Shown: positions 32,897 through 40,198, counted from the stretch's first letter. The stretch: DNA of 41,138 bases from a virus (IMGVR_UViG_3300027881_000034:1-41138), one strand, 5' to 3'. The notes: a model not told the origin generated them from the sequence alone. Translations and numbers: made by a program.

Positions 32897-33708
32897 GCGC
32901 CTTCCCTTTCCCTTATCCTTCGAAGGTACTCCTCCCGGCCGAGCGTTCGCTTTGTAAAGTCCACCCCGTAGTTTTCTTCCGCCCTAACGTCGATCGGCCA
33001 GATATACTTGTGCATCTGCAAATTGATCCCCACACCAATGTTAGGCATGCCTGCAACAATCATCATCCTAAATAATCGCACGGGCGTCATCATGCCATGC
33101 GCCGGAGAAAAATACATGCGGGCACCAAAAGTCCGTTTGTCATATAAAAGGCGAGCAACCTTGCAGGCCTCATTAAAATCTTCGGTAGTGTCAATGACAA
33201 ACTTCACAACATCACCATGTTGTAGATGACTAAAATGTTGGAGGTCCATGTTGCCTTTAAATTTCGAGGATGGCAATTTCCAATCTACAACGAATGTCAG
33301 CATGCCGAAAGGCGGGCGGAATAAGAGCATGTCTTCGAGGCCGTTCCTAAACTGTATCGTGTCCTGTGTGCCGGCCGTCTCTACTGTGATAAGATAGTCC
33401 TCTTCGATCAGCAGTTTTATAAACAGGTACAGGCCAACCCAGTCCTGCTCTAGCGGTTCCCCCCCTGTCAGTGTCACCTTATGTATGCCGCCGCCTACAT
33501 GCTTCACAACCTCTACCAGTTCGGGAGGTAGGAAGCGGGCTCCGCCTTTAGCACTCCAAGAATATTTTGTGTCGCACCAGTGACAGCCTACAGTACAGCC
33601 AGCAGTACGAACAAATACTGACCAATTTCCTTGGTGCCATAAATTGGCCTCGCCGTCAATGGTTTTATATACGGATAGGATTCCAAGTTCGGTTTTAACA
33701 TTTATCAT
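32893..33708 (-). CDS. queE: QueE, 7-carboxy-7-deazaguanine synthase (radical SAM)
   Basis: QueE makes 7-carboxy-7-deazaguanine from the QueD product. The radical-SAM cluster motif is GCTVGCHWCDTKYSW (C38, C42, C45), followed by KVTLTGGEPLEQ. SVYKTIDGEAN is the conserved start. The Shine-Dalgarno GTGAGGG and three-base-spaced TAAA belong to the same junction type as the accessory genes. At 271 residues it is slightly longer than bacterial QueE. It is the first gene of the replication block after a 178-base gap. Confidence 0.93.
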   Translation of the reverse strand: MINVKTELGILSVYKTIDGEANLWHQGNWSVFVRTAGCTVGCHWCDTKYSWSAKGGARFLPPELVEVVKHVGGGIHKVTLTGGEPLEQDWVGLYLFIKLLIEEDYLITVETAGTQDTIQFRNGLEDMLLFRPPFGMLTFVVDWKLPSSKFKGNMDLQHFSHLQHGDVVKFVIDTTEDFNEACKVARLLYDKRTFGARMYFSPAHGMMTPVRLFRMMIVAGMPNIGVGINLQMHKYIWPIDVRAEENYGVDFTKRTLGREEYLRRIREREGA

Positions 33709-33886
33709 TTTACCCTCACTTTAAAATTGGTCTAGTCTCTCCCAGTGTCACGCATAGTTCGCTTAGGGATAGCCAGGCCCGCGTTCGCCTGTTCCTCGTG
33801 AGGGCGATCACTTGGAATTCTTTGGCCAGTTAATTTTATCAAACACGCGGCGGCCACCCGCGCTCACTCCTAGGAGCTAGTGTGTG
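33709..33886 (-). promoter_or_regulatory. 178-base gap between ParB-like gene and queE
   Basis: No gene is visible. On the minus strand, next to the ParB-like stop, there is a CGCGG/CCGCG hairpin (about 33849-33865) without a clear U-tract and a 10-bp palindrome CTCCTAGGAG (33867-33876). Further on lies AGTGATCGC, also present in the two structured repeats, a CAGGC/GCCTG hairpin, and AAAGTGAGGG as the queE Shine-Dalgarno. A promoter, terminator or ParB-binding site is plausible but no box is convincing. Confidence 0.4.
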
Positions 33887-35011
33887 TTACCTTCCTCTGA
33901 CCTGTCGCGTCTGCTTGCCCTTTGCAGTACGACCGCGCTTGGTTGTCTTCCGTGCGCTTGCTGTCGCCAGCTCTGTTGCAATAAGCCAGGCGGCTCCTGC
34001 AACGTAGGCCATACGAACTTCCTTATTCTTGTGCTTGCTGAAGTAGGGGCCTTGTGCGCTCAATTGCTTCGGCACCTTCTCAGCCCGCTTGCGGCCCTTA
34101 TTAACTATACCGAACAACTTGTTCAAACGATTTTGCAGTTGCACGGCACGTTTCTCCAGCTTGGTCTTAAGCGACGCCTTGCCAAGTGCTGCGGCCACTT
34201 TCTTAGTAGCCTTCTTACCCTTCGCAGCTTTCTTAACAAGACCCTTCTGCTTACGACCTTGCCCCTTGGCCTTCTTCGCAATGGCCAAACCCAGCCCGAC
34301 TGACAGCTTACCAGCTTTGACAGCCTTCGCCACATCCGGGTGGGCACTAATCAGCGTCAGCCGATCCTTAACAAGCCGCAGAGACTTCCCTGTTGCCACT
34401 GAGATTGCCCGAGGCGTCCAGCCGCCTTTAATGAGACGTCGGAAAGCATCGGCCTCCTCTACAGGAGCGAGTGGCTTGGTGTCGTTCATTATCAGCGCAA
34501 GGTTAAGCAAGTCCTCGTCAGTCTTCTTGCCCTCGTCCGGTAATGCAGGAATGGCATCGAGGCCTAGCTTGAGGACCGCGCGCAAACGACGCTCGCCATC
34601 CACCAACTCGTAATGCTTGCCGACTTTTTTGACTTTGATCGGCTGCTGCACTCCGTTGACCTTAATCGACTTGGCCAGCTCAACAATGTCACCCTTGTCA
34701 ATGCGAGGGTTGAACCCCTCTCTAATGACAATGTTCTTCGGGTTGAGCATTAACATCGACCGCTTGCCGACCACTACCTTGCCGACAATCTTCTGCTCGA
34801 CCTTTTTAGTCGCGGCCTTCTCTGCTCTAGCTACCGCCGCCTTCGACAGTGCTTTCTTCTTACTGACCTTTTTCTTTACCGTGGCCTTCTTCTTGCTTAC
34901 TTTCTTCGCACCCTTCTTAAGGTTCTTCGCAAGCTTCTCCATGCCCTTGTCGGTATTGTCCGGGCCCTTCCTCGCGGCCTTCTTCTTGCTTACTTTTTTC
35001 TGTGCTGCCAT
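33887..35011 (-). CDS. ParB-like DNA-binding protein with Lys-rich tails
   Basis: Central residues have a ParB/Srx-type domain: NPRIDKGDIVELAKSIKVNG, QPIKVKKVGKHYELVDGERR, then helices with GWTPRAISVATGKSLRLVKD (helix-turn-helix). Both ends are very basic: the N-terminus repeats VSKKKA three times, and the C-terminal half is full of Lys/Ala (KKAAKGKKATKKVAAAL). Bacterial ParB lacks such tails. It might compact phage DNA or bind a centromere-like site; a partition ParA partner is not seen. The neighbouring HU-like protein shares the SKKKA motif. Confidence 0.75.
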   Translation of the reverse strand: MAAQKKVSKKKAARKGPDNTDKGMEKLAKNLKKGAKKVSKKKATVKKKVSKKKALSKAAVARAEKAATKKVEQKIVGKVVVGKRSMLMLNPKNIVIREGFNPRIDKGDIVELAKSIKVNGVQQPIKVKKVGKHYELVDGERRLRAVLKLGLDAIPALPDEGKKTDEDLLNLALIMNDTKPLAPVEEADAFRRLIKGGWTPRAISVATGKSLRLVKDRLTLISAHPDVAKAVKAGKLSVGLGLAIAKKAKGQGRKQKGLVKKAAKGKKATKKVAAALGKASLKTKLEKRAVQLQNRLNKLFGIVNKGRKRAEKVPKQLSAQGPYFSKHKNKEVRMAYVAGAAWLIATELATASARKTTKRGRTAKGKQTRQVRGR

Positions 35012-35036
35012 AATCCTTCTCCAAGTTGTGACACCC

Positions 35037-35399
35037 TTACTTGTTACCCGCTACTGCATCTTTCAGAGCCTTGACCGGCTGGATGCGAATTGCGGTTGTA
35101 GCCGGCTTGGCCTTAAACATCATCTCCTCACCGGTGAACGGATTCCTACCCGGCCGAGCCTTCCTAGCAGGCTTCTTCTTTGCAACAAGACGGCAGATAC
35201 CTGGGATAAGCATCTTCCCAGGGGCCACTCGAGACCGGGGATTCAATTCCCGTTCCGCCAGTTCGGCTAGAGTCAAAAGCACATCCTTCACTTGCTGCCT
35301 TGTTAACTCACAAAACTCTGCCACTTCCTTAATGACAGCACTCTGCGTCATGGCCCTAACAGCGGCCTTCTTCTTGCTTGCTTTCTTTCGTGTGGTCAT
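35037..35399 (-). CDS. HU/IHF-family DNA-bending protein
   Basis: The 120-residue product has the HU pattern: TQSAVIKEVAEFCELTRQQ (helices), VLLTLAELAERELNPRSRV, GICRLVAKKKPARKARPGRN and PFTGEEMMFKAKPA, where RNP is the DNA-contact loop. The N-terminus has a Lys-rich extra tail (KKASKKKAAVRAM). GGAG is nine bases before the ATG at 35399. It may help replication initiation, recombination or packaging. It lies directly before the ParB-like gene. Confidence 0.9.
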   Translation of the reverse strand: MTTRKKASKKKAAVRAMTQSAVIKEVAEFCELTRQQVKDVLLTLAELAERELNPRSRVAPGKMLIPGICRLVAKKKPARKARPGRNPFTGEEMMFKAKPATTAIRIQPVKALKDAVAGNK

Positions 35400-35466
35400 A
35401 ATATTTATCTCCAAGTTGTTTGCCCACATTCAGTTTAGAGCTATACGCTCCATTTGTGCGTCTTGC

Positions 35467-36129
35467 TTACAGGTCCTCCCATACAATATGCTCCGTTCGA
35501 TGATTCGGAATAACAATCTCCTCCTCATTTCGCGAAGCGATAAGGCCGATACAATCTTTCTTGTTTACCTCAGTGGAGGCCAATACAGGTCCTCCTCTAC
35601 CGGGTCTCTCGAAACGTGTCGCAAACCAAGCGGCGCGACCTTTATCCAACGTCCATGAGAACCCCAAGTAGGATCCTTCTCTTTCTACTGCCGTGGTGCC
35701 GCGGTACACATGAAACGACTCCGGCAATTTGTCGAAGGCCTTGCGCTCTTCAACATCCATAAACAGGCGCCGCTTTGACCGCGGCACTGTCAACAGTTCC
35801 CACCAGTCCATGTGGTTGGCGTAGATGTTTTCCGAATCCACCCATATCTCCCGTAGCAACGGCCAGTAGACTGAGTCCACCATAGCAGCATGGATCTGCA
35901 GGAAGGCGTGAACACGCCAGGGTCGCTCGTGCAGGAATACATAGGTACTCCAGTGATGCTCGGCCTCAGCCTTCTTAAGTGCCGCTTGCTTCTGCTCCAG
36001 CATCCGATTGAGACGTACCGCTTCCTCCGGCGTGTCAAAAAACGGCACAGCATAAACCAATGGATGTCGAATCATCGGCCACTGTGCCTCCTCATAGTAC
36101 TGCGACAGTTCCAGTTTGAGCTTAGTCAT
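35467..36129 (-). CDS. Predicted ADP-ribosyltransferase (R-S-E type)
   Basis: In the C-terminal part of this 220-residue protein the three ART motifs appear in order: HVYRG (R143), LGFSWTLDKGRAAWFATR (S158-W-T160), and NEEEIVIP (E202-x-E204). The R, S-x-T and E-x-E order is that of arginine-specific mono-ADP-ribosyltransferases. The N-terminal part (to about 135) is of unknown type. Phage ARTs such as T4 Alt and ModA modify host RNA polymerase or other proteins early in infection; here the target is unknown. GGGAG is six bases before the ATG. Confidence 0.6.
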   Translation of the reverse strand: MTKLKLELSQYYEEAQWPMIRHPLVYAVPFFDTPEEAVRLNRMLEQKQAALKKAEAEHHWSTYVFLHERPWRVHAFLQIHAAMVDSVYWPLLREIWVDSENIYANHMDWWELLTVPRSKRRLFMDVEERKAFDKLPESFHVYRGTTAVEREGSYLGFSWTLDKGRAAWFATRFERPGRGGPVLASTEVNKKDCIGLIASRNEEEIVIPNHRTEHIVWEDL

Positions 36130-36433
36130 TATCCACTCCCAAGGGAAACATTTCACTCAGCAGGATCGGACCTTCCTCTACCTTGTCCTCCTTCCCGCAG
36201 AAGTAATCCGTGACACTGTCGATCAACGTCGTCCTGTCTGCGGCAGGTACGTTCGGAAACGTGTCATAAGCCCTGTCTGCAACGTAGTCGCGGAGATTGT
36301 CCCTGTAGTCGGCCGGACAGGGGTCTGACAATCTGTCGTCGGCCTCCAGGAGATCTGGAATACAACCTTCAATGCTACTGCGGAATCTGTATTCCTCCGG
36401 TTTGCTGATCACTTTCGATTTACTTGTCCTCAT
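36122..36433 (-). CDS. Hypothetical acidic protein (103 aa)
   Basis: GAGGAGGG precedes the ATG, which overlaps the upstream stop (ATGA). The product is acidic (DLLEADDRLSDPCPADYRD) with a helical middle and no recognised motif. It overlaps the ART-like gene by eight bases, so a regulator or inhibitor of that enzyme is one possible reading, without sequence proof. Confidence 0.6.
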   Translation of the reverse strand: MRTSKSKVISKPEEYRFRSSIEGCIPDLLEADDRLSDPCPADYRDNLRDYVADRAYDTFPNVPAADRTTLIDSVTDYFCGKEDKVEEGPILLSEMFPLGVDND

Positions 36434-36984
36434 GCTTCGCCCTCCTCAGGGTGCTGCCAGGCCGCCGTAGAACCACCGCTAGACTGGCTGTGATAATAAA
36501 CTTTCCTGCCTTCCCTGTTGGCAATTTCCTGCGCCAATTCCTCAATCCGATCAAACGTTCCTAGTGTCCAATCTTCATCGAGGTGCAACAGGTCCGTGAA
36601 GTCCTTGCGCTGAAAGTAGCTGCCACCTTCCTTAGACATAGCATATGCAAAGGCAATGACGCCTCTCGTATAATGCCGACTCGACAAATCAATTCCGGCA
36701 GCCGCCTTCAAATAACTAGGCGCACATTTGAAGGGCCCGTATAGTACCACGACACCTCCATCGACCAACTTGAATGTACAAGCCGCACCTCCCATCCCGC
36801 GACCGGCCTCCGAGCGCCTGTCCGATCCTGCATATACAAAGTCAGCCGAGTTCTCAACGTCGGCTGCCCATAGCCAATGCTCGCCCTTTACAACGACATG
36901 GTGGAACGTATGCTCCGTCAATTCGCTTTGAGCAAAGGTCAAGTGTTGCGGCCAGGTTGTAAATTTTTCAGGTAAAGCTTTCAT
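36430..36984 (-). CDS. Unknown protein (184 aa)
   Basis: The ATG at 36984 was chosen because the leader GAGGGCAATTACTATG matches the repeated junction element of this region; the in-frame ATG at 36999 lies within the leader. The product has a strand-rich first half (TFHHVVVKGEHWLWAADVEN, FKLVDGGVVVLYGPFK) and a helical end (DRIEELAQEIANREGR). No family recognised. Confidence 0.65.
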   Translation of the reverse strand: MKALPEKFTTWPQHLTFAQSELTEHTFHHVVVKGEHWLWAADVENSADFVYAGSDRRSEAGRGMGGAACTFKLVDGGVVVLYGPFKCAPSYLKAAAGIDLSSRHYTRGVIAFAYAMSKEGGSYFQRKDFTDLLHLDEDWTLGTFDRIEELAQEIANREGRKVYYHSQSSGGSTAAWQHPEEGEA

Positions 36985-36998
36985 AGTAATTGCCCTCA

Positions 36999-37397
36999 TC
37001 AGATTATTGCCGACAGATTAAAATCGACACTTACAACATTGCCGCACTGGCGGCAAACATTCATAGTCTCGCCTGGCATCCCACCAACCTCGTCCAGGTC
37101 CGAGACTCCGCACTTCTTACACATATACTGCACTCGTTGGTAGGCCTTGTGAGCCACCGCAGGAGTACAGCCAGCATGCGTTTCGAACACGCGGTCGATG
37201 CTATCCAGATCCTGCTGTAACTTTGCATCATCCCACTCAGGCCTAAGCTTCTCGCCTTCGTCAACTCGCACCCAATTGTCAAGGCCGTAGTGTATTGTAA
37301 CCTCAGTACCGTTCGGCCTGCAGACAGTTATTTCCTCCCAAGCATAAGGATCATGCGTTGGGCCTTCGCTTCCAGTTTCTATTTGAATACTACTCAT
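36999..37397 (-). CDS. Zinc-ribbon protein of the accessory block (132 aa)
   Basis: The start follows an exact copy of the 18-bp junction element and overlaps the upstream stop (ATGA). CKKCG and CRQCG, 22 residues apart, form a zinc ribbon in the C-terminal half. The N-terminal half is beta-rich (AWEEITVCRPNGTEVTIHYG). Possibly a nucleic-acid or adaptor protein; function unknown. Confidence 0.65.
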   Translation of the reverse strand: MSSIQIETGSEGPTHDPYAWEEITVCRPNGTEVTIHYGLDNWVRVDEGEKLRPEWDDAKLQQDLDSIDRVFETHAGCTPAVAHKAYQRVQYMCKKCGVSDLDEVGGMPGETMNVCRQCGNVVSVDFNLSAII

Positions 37398-37597
37398 TGT
37401 GATGCCCTCACTTTGGCTTCTCTGATTATTCCTCTAGCATGCCGCTCTACAATAGCGACCGCCGTCGGGCTTGTGTTGCCTGTCAATTGCTTCGCATATT
37501 CCTTGGAAAATTGAAGCACCTCGTCAGGGCCGAACCCATCCTCGGCCATCAGCTCGAGAACAAGTGCCCTAGTAATCTGCTTGGTGTTTACTGTCAT
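37394..37597 (-). CDS. Small hypothetical protein (67 aa)
   Basis: AGGAG is six bases before the ATG. Its last codons (V-R-A-S-Q-stop) are encoded by the junction element used to start the next gene, giving an ATGA overlap. The product is helical (ALVLELMAEDGFGPDEVLQF). Function unknown. Confidence 0.6.
   Translation of the reverse strand: MTVNTKQITRALVLELMAEDGFGPDEVLQFSKEYAKQLTGNTSPTAVAIVERHARGIIREAKVRASQ
37395..37412 (-). promoter_or_regulatory. Junction element, exact copy, translated at its end
   Basis: AGTGAGGGCATCACAATG. Here the upstream gene reads through the element as V-R-A-S-Q-stop, ending by ATGA overlap, so the same bases serve as protein code, Shine-Dalgarno and start. Confidence 0.85.
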
Positions 37598-37606
37598 AGC
37601 TTTCTC

Positions 37607-37852
37607 CTACTTCAGCTTTTCAACAGTTATGCCAAACAGCTCATCGTCTGTCACCATAACAGTAGCCGTCCACTCAGTCCTTGTTAGGAAGGCCGTGTTC
37701 AAATTAACGTCGAACTTCTTGTCCAACGTGAGATGCTCGACTGCCTTGCCGAGCTCGTGTGCCGCGAACTTCATGGCCGACTTCAAACACGGCTTGTTAA
37801 TCTGCCGATAGATTTGGCCGTCGCGATAAATTGTAACTCGTTGTGTGCTCAT
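37607..37852 (-). CDS. Small hypothetical protein (81 aa)
   Basis: The start at 37852 follows a variant of the junction element (AGTGAGGGCACCATTATG); an earlier in-frame start lies inside the element and is rejected. The product begins MSTQRVTIYRDGQIYRQIN, mostly strand-like, then helix and strands. Function unknown. Confidence 0.6.
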   Translation of the reverse strand: MSTQRVTIYRDGQIYRQINKPCLKSAMKFAAHELGKAVEHLTLDKKFDVNLNTAFLTRTEWTATVMVTDDELFGITVEKLK

Positions 37853-37867
37853 AATGGTGCCCTCACT
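37850..37867 (-). promoter_or_regulatory. Junction element, variant AGTGAGGGCACCATTATG
   Basis: Stop (TGA of the upstream gene), Shine-Dalgarno and start are kept; the sequence between them differs from the exact copies by three bases. Confidence 0.7.
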
Positions 37868-38096
37868 TTTCATCTTCTGGATAGTTTTGATGTAACCAGG
37901 CCGCTATACCCTGCTGCCTAGCATCCCAAGAACAATGCGCCGAGCCGTGCCAATAAAATTCTTCGCTCGGTACTTGGAACTCGCCCTGCCTGTCATACAT
38001 ATAGGACCAGGCACCCTTCAAACGCTTCTGCTGCTCGCGAGTTAAGGATTGCCGAACCGTCCTCAGTAATGCTTGACAAAATGAATGGTCTGCCAT
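37863..38096 (-). CDS. Small hypothetical protein (77 aa)
   Basis: AGGAG is six bases before the ATG. The product is helical at first (SFCQALLRTVRQSLTREQQK) and contains Trp and His (EFYWHGSAHCSWD). Its TGA stop is part of the next junction element. Function unknown. Confidence 0.6.
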   Translation of the reverse strand: MADHSFCQALLRTVRQSLTREQQKRLKGAWSYMYDRQGEFQVPSEEFYWHGSAHCSWDARQQGIAAWLHQNYPEDEK

Positions 38097-38105
38097 GTCG
38101 TTCTC

Positions 38106-38342
38106 CTATCGCATCGGGATGCTAAAGATATCGGCCAGAGCCGTACAGTTATCAAAACCGACGCGGATGCCATGCTTCCTCATGTTCTCAAACATATCGC
38201 GGTCGACAACATACCATGTCTCTCGCTGATGTTTGTCCATGCCTTTCGGATCCCGCGCCACAATTACTGGCTGACCTGATCCACGTTTTGTCCAACGAGC
38301 TTCCAGCCCGGCCTCTCTAAACGTTCCTACTCGGTATTTCAT
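38106..38342 (-). CDS. Small hypothetical protein (78 aa)
   Basis: The start follows a variant junction element (AGTGAGGGCATCATTATG). The product is basic (YRVGTFREAGLEARWTKRG) with a later helix (RDMFENMRKHGIRVGFD). It lies just downstream of one copy of the two-hairpin repeat. Function unknown. Confidence 0.6.
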   Translation of the reverse strand: MKYRVGTFREAGLEARWTKRGSGQPVIVARDPKGMDKHQRETWYVVDRDMFENMRKHGIRVGFDNCTALADIFSIPMR

Positions 38343-38357
38343 AATGATGCCCTCACT
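38340..38357 (-). promoter_or_regulatory. Junction element, variant AGTGAGGGCATCATTATG
   Basis: Two bases differ from the five exact copies elsewhere in this block (AC to TT in the CA part). The Shine-Dalgarno GAGGG and ATG spacing are kept. It lies a few bases after a two-hairpin repeat. Confidence 0.7.
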
Positions 38358-38361
38358 ATAC

Positions 38362-38418
38362 GTTATGGGATGATTCCCAACAAGCCCGCTCGTTAGAACG
38401 GGCTTGGTGCGATCACTC
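38362..38418 (-). repeat. Structured two-hairpin repeat, copy 1
   Basis: Between two genes and overlapping the upstream stop. On the minus strand: GAGTGATCGCACC, an 8-bp stem (38381-38388 with 38399-38406) with a 10-base loop, then a short GGGAATCATCCC inverted repeat. The flanks are identical to copy 2 at 40201-40259. Two stem pairs differ between the copies and both are compensated, which supports a real RNA (or DNA) structure. Confidence 0.8.
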
Positions 38419-38892
38419 GGCCTGTCTCTTCCTCAGGAAACCTGCCTCTATCTCAACCGCTTCCCTCTCGTCTGCACATTCTTTGATAAACTGGGCCCAC
38501 CGGAGTAGGTCAGTCCCAAGGCTGATTGCTTCGTCCGGCTCCAAAAATGTCTGCAAGTCTTCGATATAGCAGACATCCCTGCCGTCCGAAAGCCTACCCG
38601 CTTTGGTTGTGGCATAGTCTTTTGTCAGCCACGTGTAATCAGTTGCGGCAGGGTCGGTCGGGTTGGTTTTGCTTGTTGCTGTCATAATAGGCTCCTCAAT
38701 TTGCGAGCAAAGATACTCGTCAACTATCCTGCAGGACCTCTCCGAAGAGATGCTGTGCTCTGCATGCTCTTTAGCGAGTGCCGCAATCGACTTCATCGAC
38801 AGCTGGCCATCCCTCTCTATAACGTCGCCAACATGCGGCGCTATGTCCTCGGCTACTTTCTTCAGTGCCGCTTCGCTTAATCTAAATCCCAT
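38413..38892 (-). CDS. Unknown helical protein (159 aa), maybe with an internal start
   Basis: The first ATG follows a junction-like leader (TGTGAGGGTAATATCATG). The product is largely helical (EAALKKVAEDIAPHVGDVIE) and acidic near the end. Inside, GAGGAGCCTATTATG precedes M70 (MTATSKTNPTDPAATDY), so a shorter second product (38413-38685) may also be made. No family recognised. Its end overlaps the two-hairpin repeat. Confidence 0.6.
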   Translation of the reverse strand: MGFRLSEAALKKVAEDIAPHVGDVIERDGQLSMKSIAALAKEHAEHSISSERSCRIVDEYLCSQIEEPIMTATSKTNPTDPAATDYTWLTKDYATTKAGRLSDGRDVCYIEDLQTFLEPDEAISLGTDLLRWAQFIKECADEREAVEIEAGFLRKRQAE

Positions 38893-38919
38893 GATATTAC
38901 CCTCACAAGTGAGACCGCC

Positions 38920-39855
38920 CTATGCGGCCTCCTGATACTCTTCCTGTTCCTTCTTCCGCTTCTCAGCGAGTTCCGGAATAAGAAATTCCACAGCGAATGC
39001 ACTAAGGCGGGAGGCCTTAAAGATTAAGCTGTGGTCGTTTTTCAAAGCTTTGATCCAGGATTGGACATAACTTGCGTGGTTCGGCATCTCAGAACTGACA
39101 CCGTGTATGTTACACAGCATCGCGGCGCCAATCTCTGCCACCAGTTCCTCAAATGCATAGTCCTCAGAACCAAACGAGGTGAAGCCCGTAATGCCTACTC
39201 GGGCTAGTCGATCCTTGTGTCCGGTCCAATGCACAAGCTCATGCAGACCTGTTGCTGCGAAGCCCTCTGCCGATTTAAACCGCTCCGGTTTCGGCACTTC
39301 AATGTGGTCTGTAGTCGGAGCGTAGAACGCGCGGCCACCATTAAACTTGACAGTGGCTCCGGCGTCCTTCATAAACGACAACGTATTGTCGATGATAAGC
39401 TCATCGGCAGGCACAATGTCGTCCTCTTCCATCGGCTGTTCACGCTTCGGCAGCTTCGCGTCTTCCGTCTGCTCGATGTTAAACACGGGGAAGGTCCGCA
39501 GCATGAAAATCTTGCGCTTCTTTTCCTCGTTACCTGGGTCGTTGTCGTCCTTGATAAAGATCGGCTTGGTAAAAACTACCATGGTCGACTTCTCACCCTT
39601 CCGCACGTGGCCGCCAGCTTTCTTACACTGTTTAAACGTCAACCACTGTGCTGTGCTGTATCCCTTAGCATCCTGCACGACCCACAAGTACGGCACGTTG
39701 ATGCCCCGATACTCATGTCCGGTAATGCAGTTATGCGGCATAGCGGATCCAGCTGTGCCAGTCCACGGTCGCTGCCATGGGTTCGTGCCTGCTTCAAGCG
39801 CCGCCACGATTGTGTCGGTTACAAGCTTCCTAATTTTATCTGCTGTCATTTTCAT
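38920..39855 (-). CDS. ardC: ArdC-like antirestriction protein (ssDNA-binding plus zinc metalloprotease-like domain)
   Basis: The start at 39855 follows an exact junction element; an apparent upstream extension is not coding by this logic. The N-terminal domain (AALEAGTNPWQRPWTG, RGINVPYLWV, WLTFKQCKKAGG, VRKGEKSTMVVF) is typical of ArdC/TraC ssDNA-binding domains. The C-terminal domain has GLHELVHWTGH (HELVH at 205-209) and FEELVAEIGAAML, the zinc-ligand pattern of its metallopeptidase-like part. Known ArdC proteins protect incoming DNA from host restriction. An early position is consistent with this. Confidence 0.88.
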   Translation of the reverse strand: MKMTADKIRKLVTDTIVAALEAGTNPWQRPWTGTAGSAMPHNCITGHEYRGINVPYLWVVQDAKGYSTAQWLTFKQCKKAGGHVRKGEKSTMVVFTKPIFIKDDNDPGNEEKKRKIFMLRTFPVFNIEQTEDAKLPKREQPMEEDDIVPADELIIDNTLSFMKDAGATVKFNGGRAFYAPTTDHIEVPKPERFKSAEGFAATGLHELVHWTGHKDRLARVGITGFTSFGSEDYAFEELVAEIGAAMLCNIHGVSSEMPNHASYVQSWIKALKNDHSLIFKASRLSAFAVEFLIPELAEKRKKEQEEYQEAA

Positions 39856-39870
39856 TGTGATGCCCTCACT
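39853..39870 (-). promoter_or_regulatory. Junction element, exact copy before ardC-like gene
   Basis: AGTGAGGGCATCACAATG. The TGA is the stop of the upstream gene, GAGGG the Shine-Dalgarno, and ATG the start of the ardC-like gene, so one 18-bp block ends one gene and starts the next. Confidence 0.85.
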
Positions 39871-40183
39871 TTGCCGAACGGTTAAGAATCCGATGTTCAA
39901 ATGAGCTGGATTCGCTATGATTAAGATGCCATGCATCATCGGCCGCATGACTCGCCATGCCTTGCAAGGTCTGTAACGAGTGGCCAATGCACTCAAGCTC
40001 TGTACAAACTTCACGTTGCATATTTAGCTCGGCCGTTGTTGCACCTTGCCACTTGTCCTTGAGATTGTCGCTGTACCTCTCATCCAAATCTGAGACAGTC
40101 TCATCAAGCCGAGTATGCATTTGATACAAGGCATGCTGTAAGGCCTGTATGTCGGCCACGATCTTTGCTGTTACAAGTTTCAT
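39866..40183 (-). CDS. Helical coiled-coil protein (105 aa)
   Basis: The start follows an exact junction element. The product is helical (IVADIQALQHALYQMHTRLD, then SDLDERYSDNLKDKWQG) with a His/Ser-rich C-terminal part. Its TGA stop lies inside the next junction element. Function unknown. Confidence 0.65.
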   Translation of the reverse strand: MKLVTAKIVADIQALQHALYQMHTRLDETVSDLDERYSDNLKDKWQGATTAELNMQREVCTELECIGHSLQTLQGMASHAADDAWHLNHSESSSFEHRILNRSAK

Positions 40184-40198
40184 TGTGATGCCCTCACT
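40181..40198 (-). promoter_or_regulatory. Junction element, exact copy
   Basis: AGTGAGGGCATCACAATG, lying two bases after the second two-hairpin repeat. Here the upstream stop is not inside the element. Confidence 0.85.

Noticed and set aside
38887-38902. CTCAC-AA-GTGAG inverted repeat before the 159-residue gene as an operator
   Set aside because: A two-base centre and its overlap with the common GTGAGGG Shine-Dalgarno make chance likely; not enough to call a separate site.
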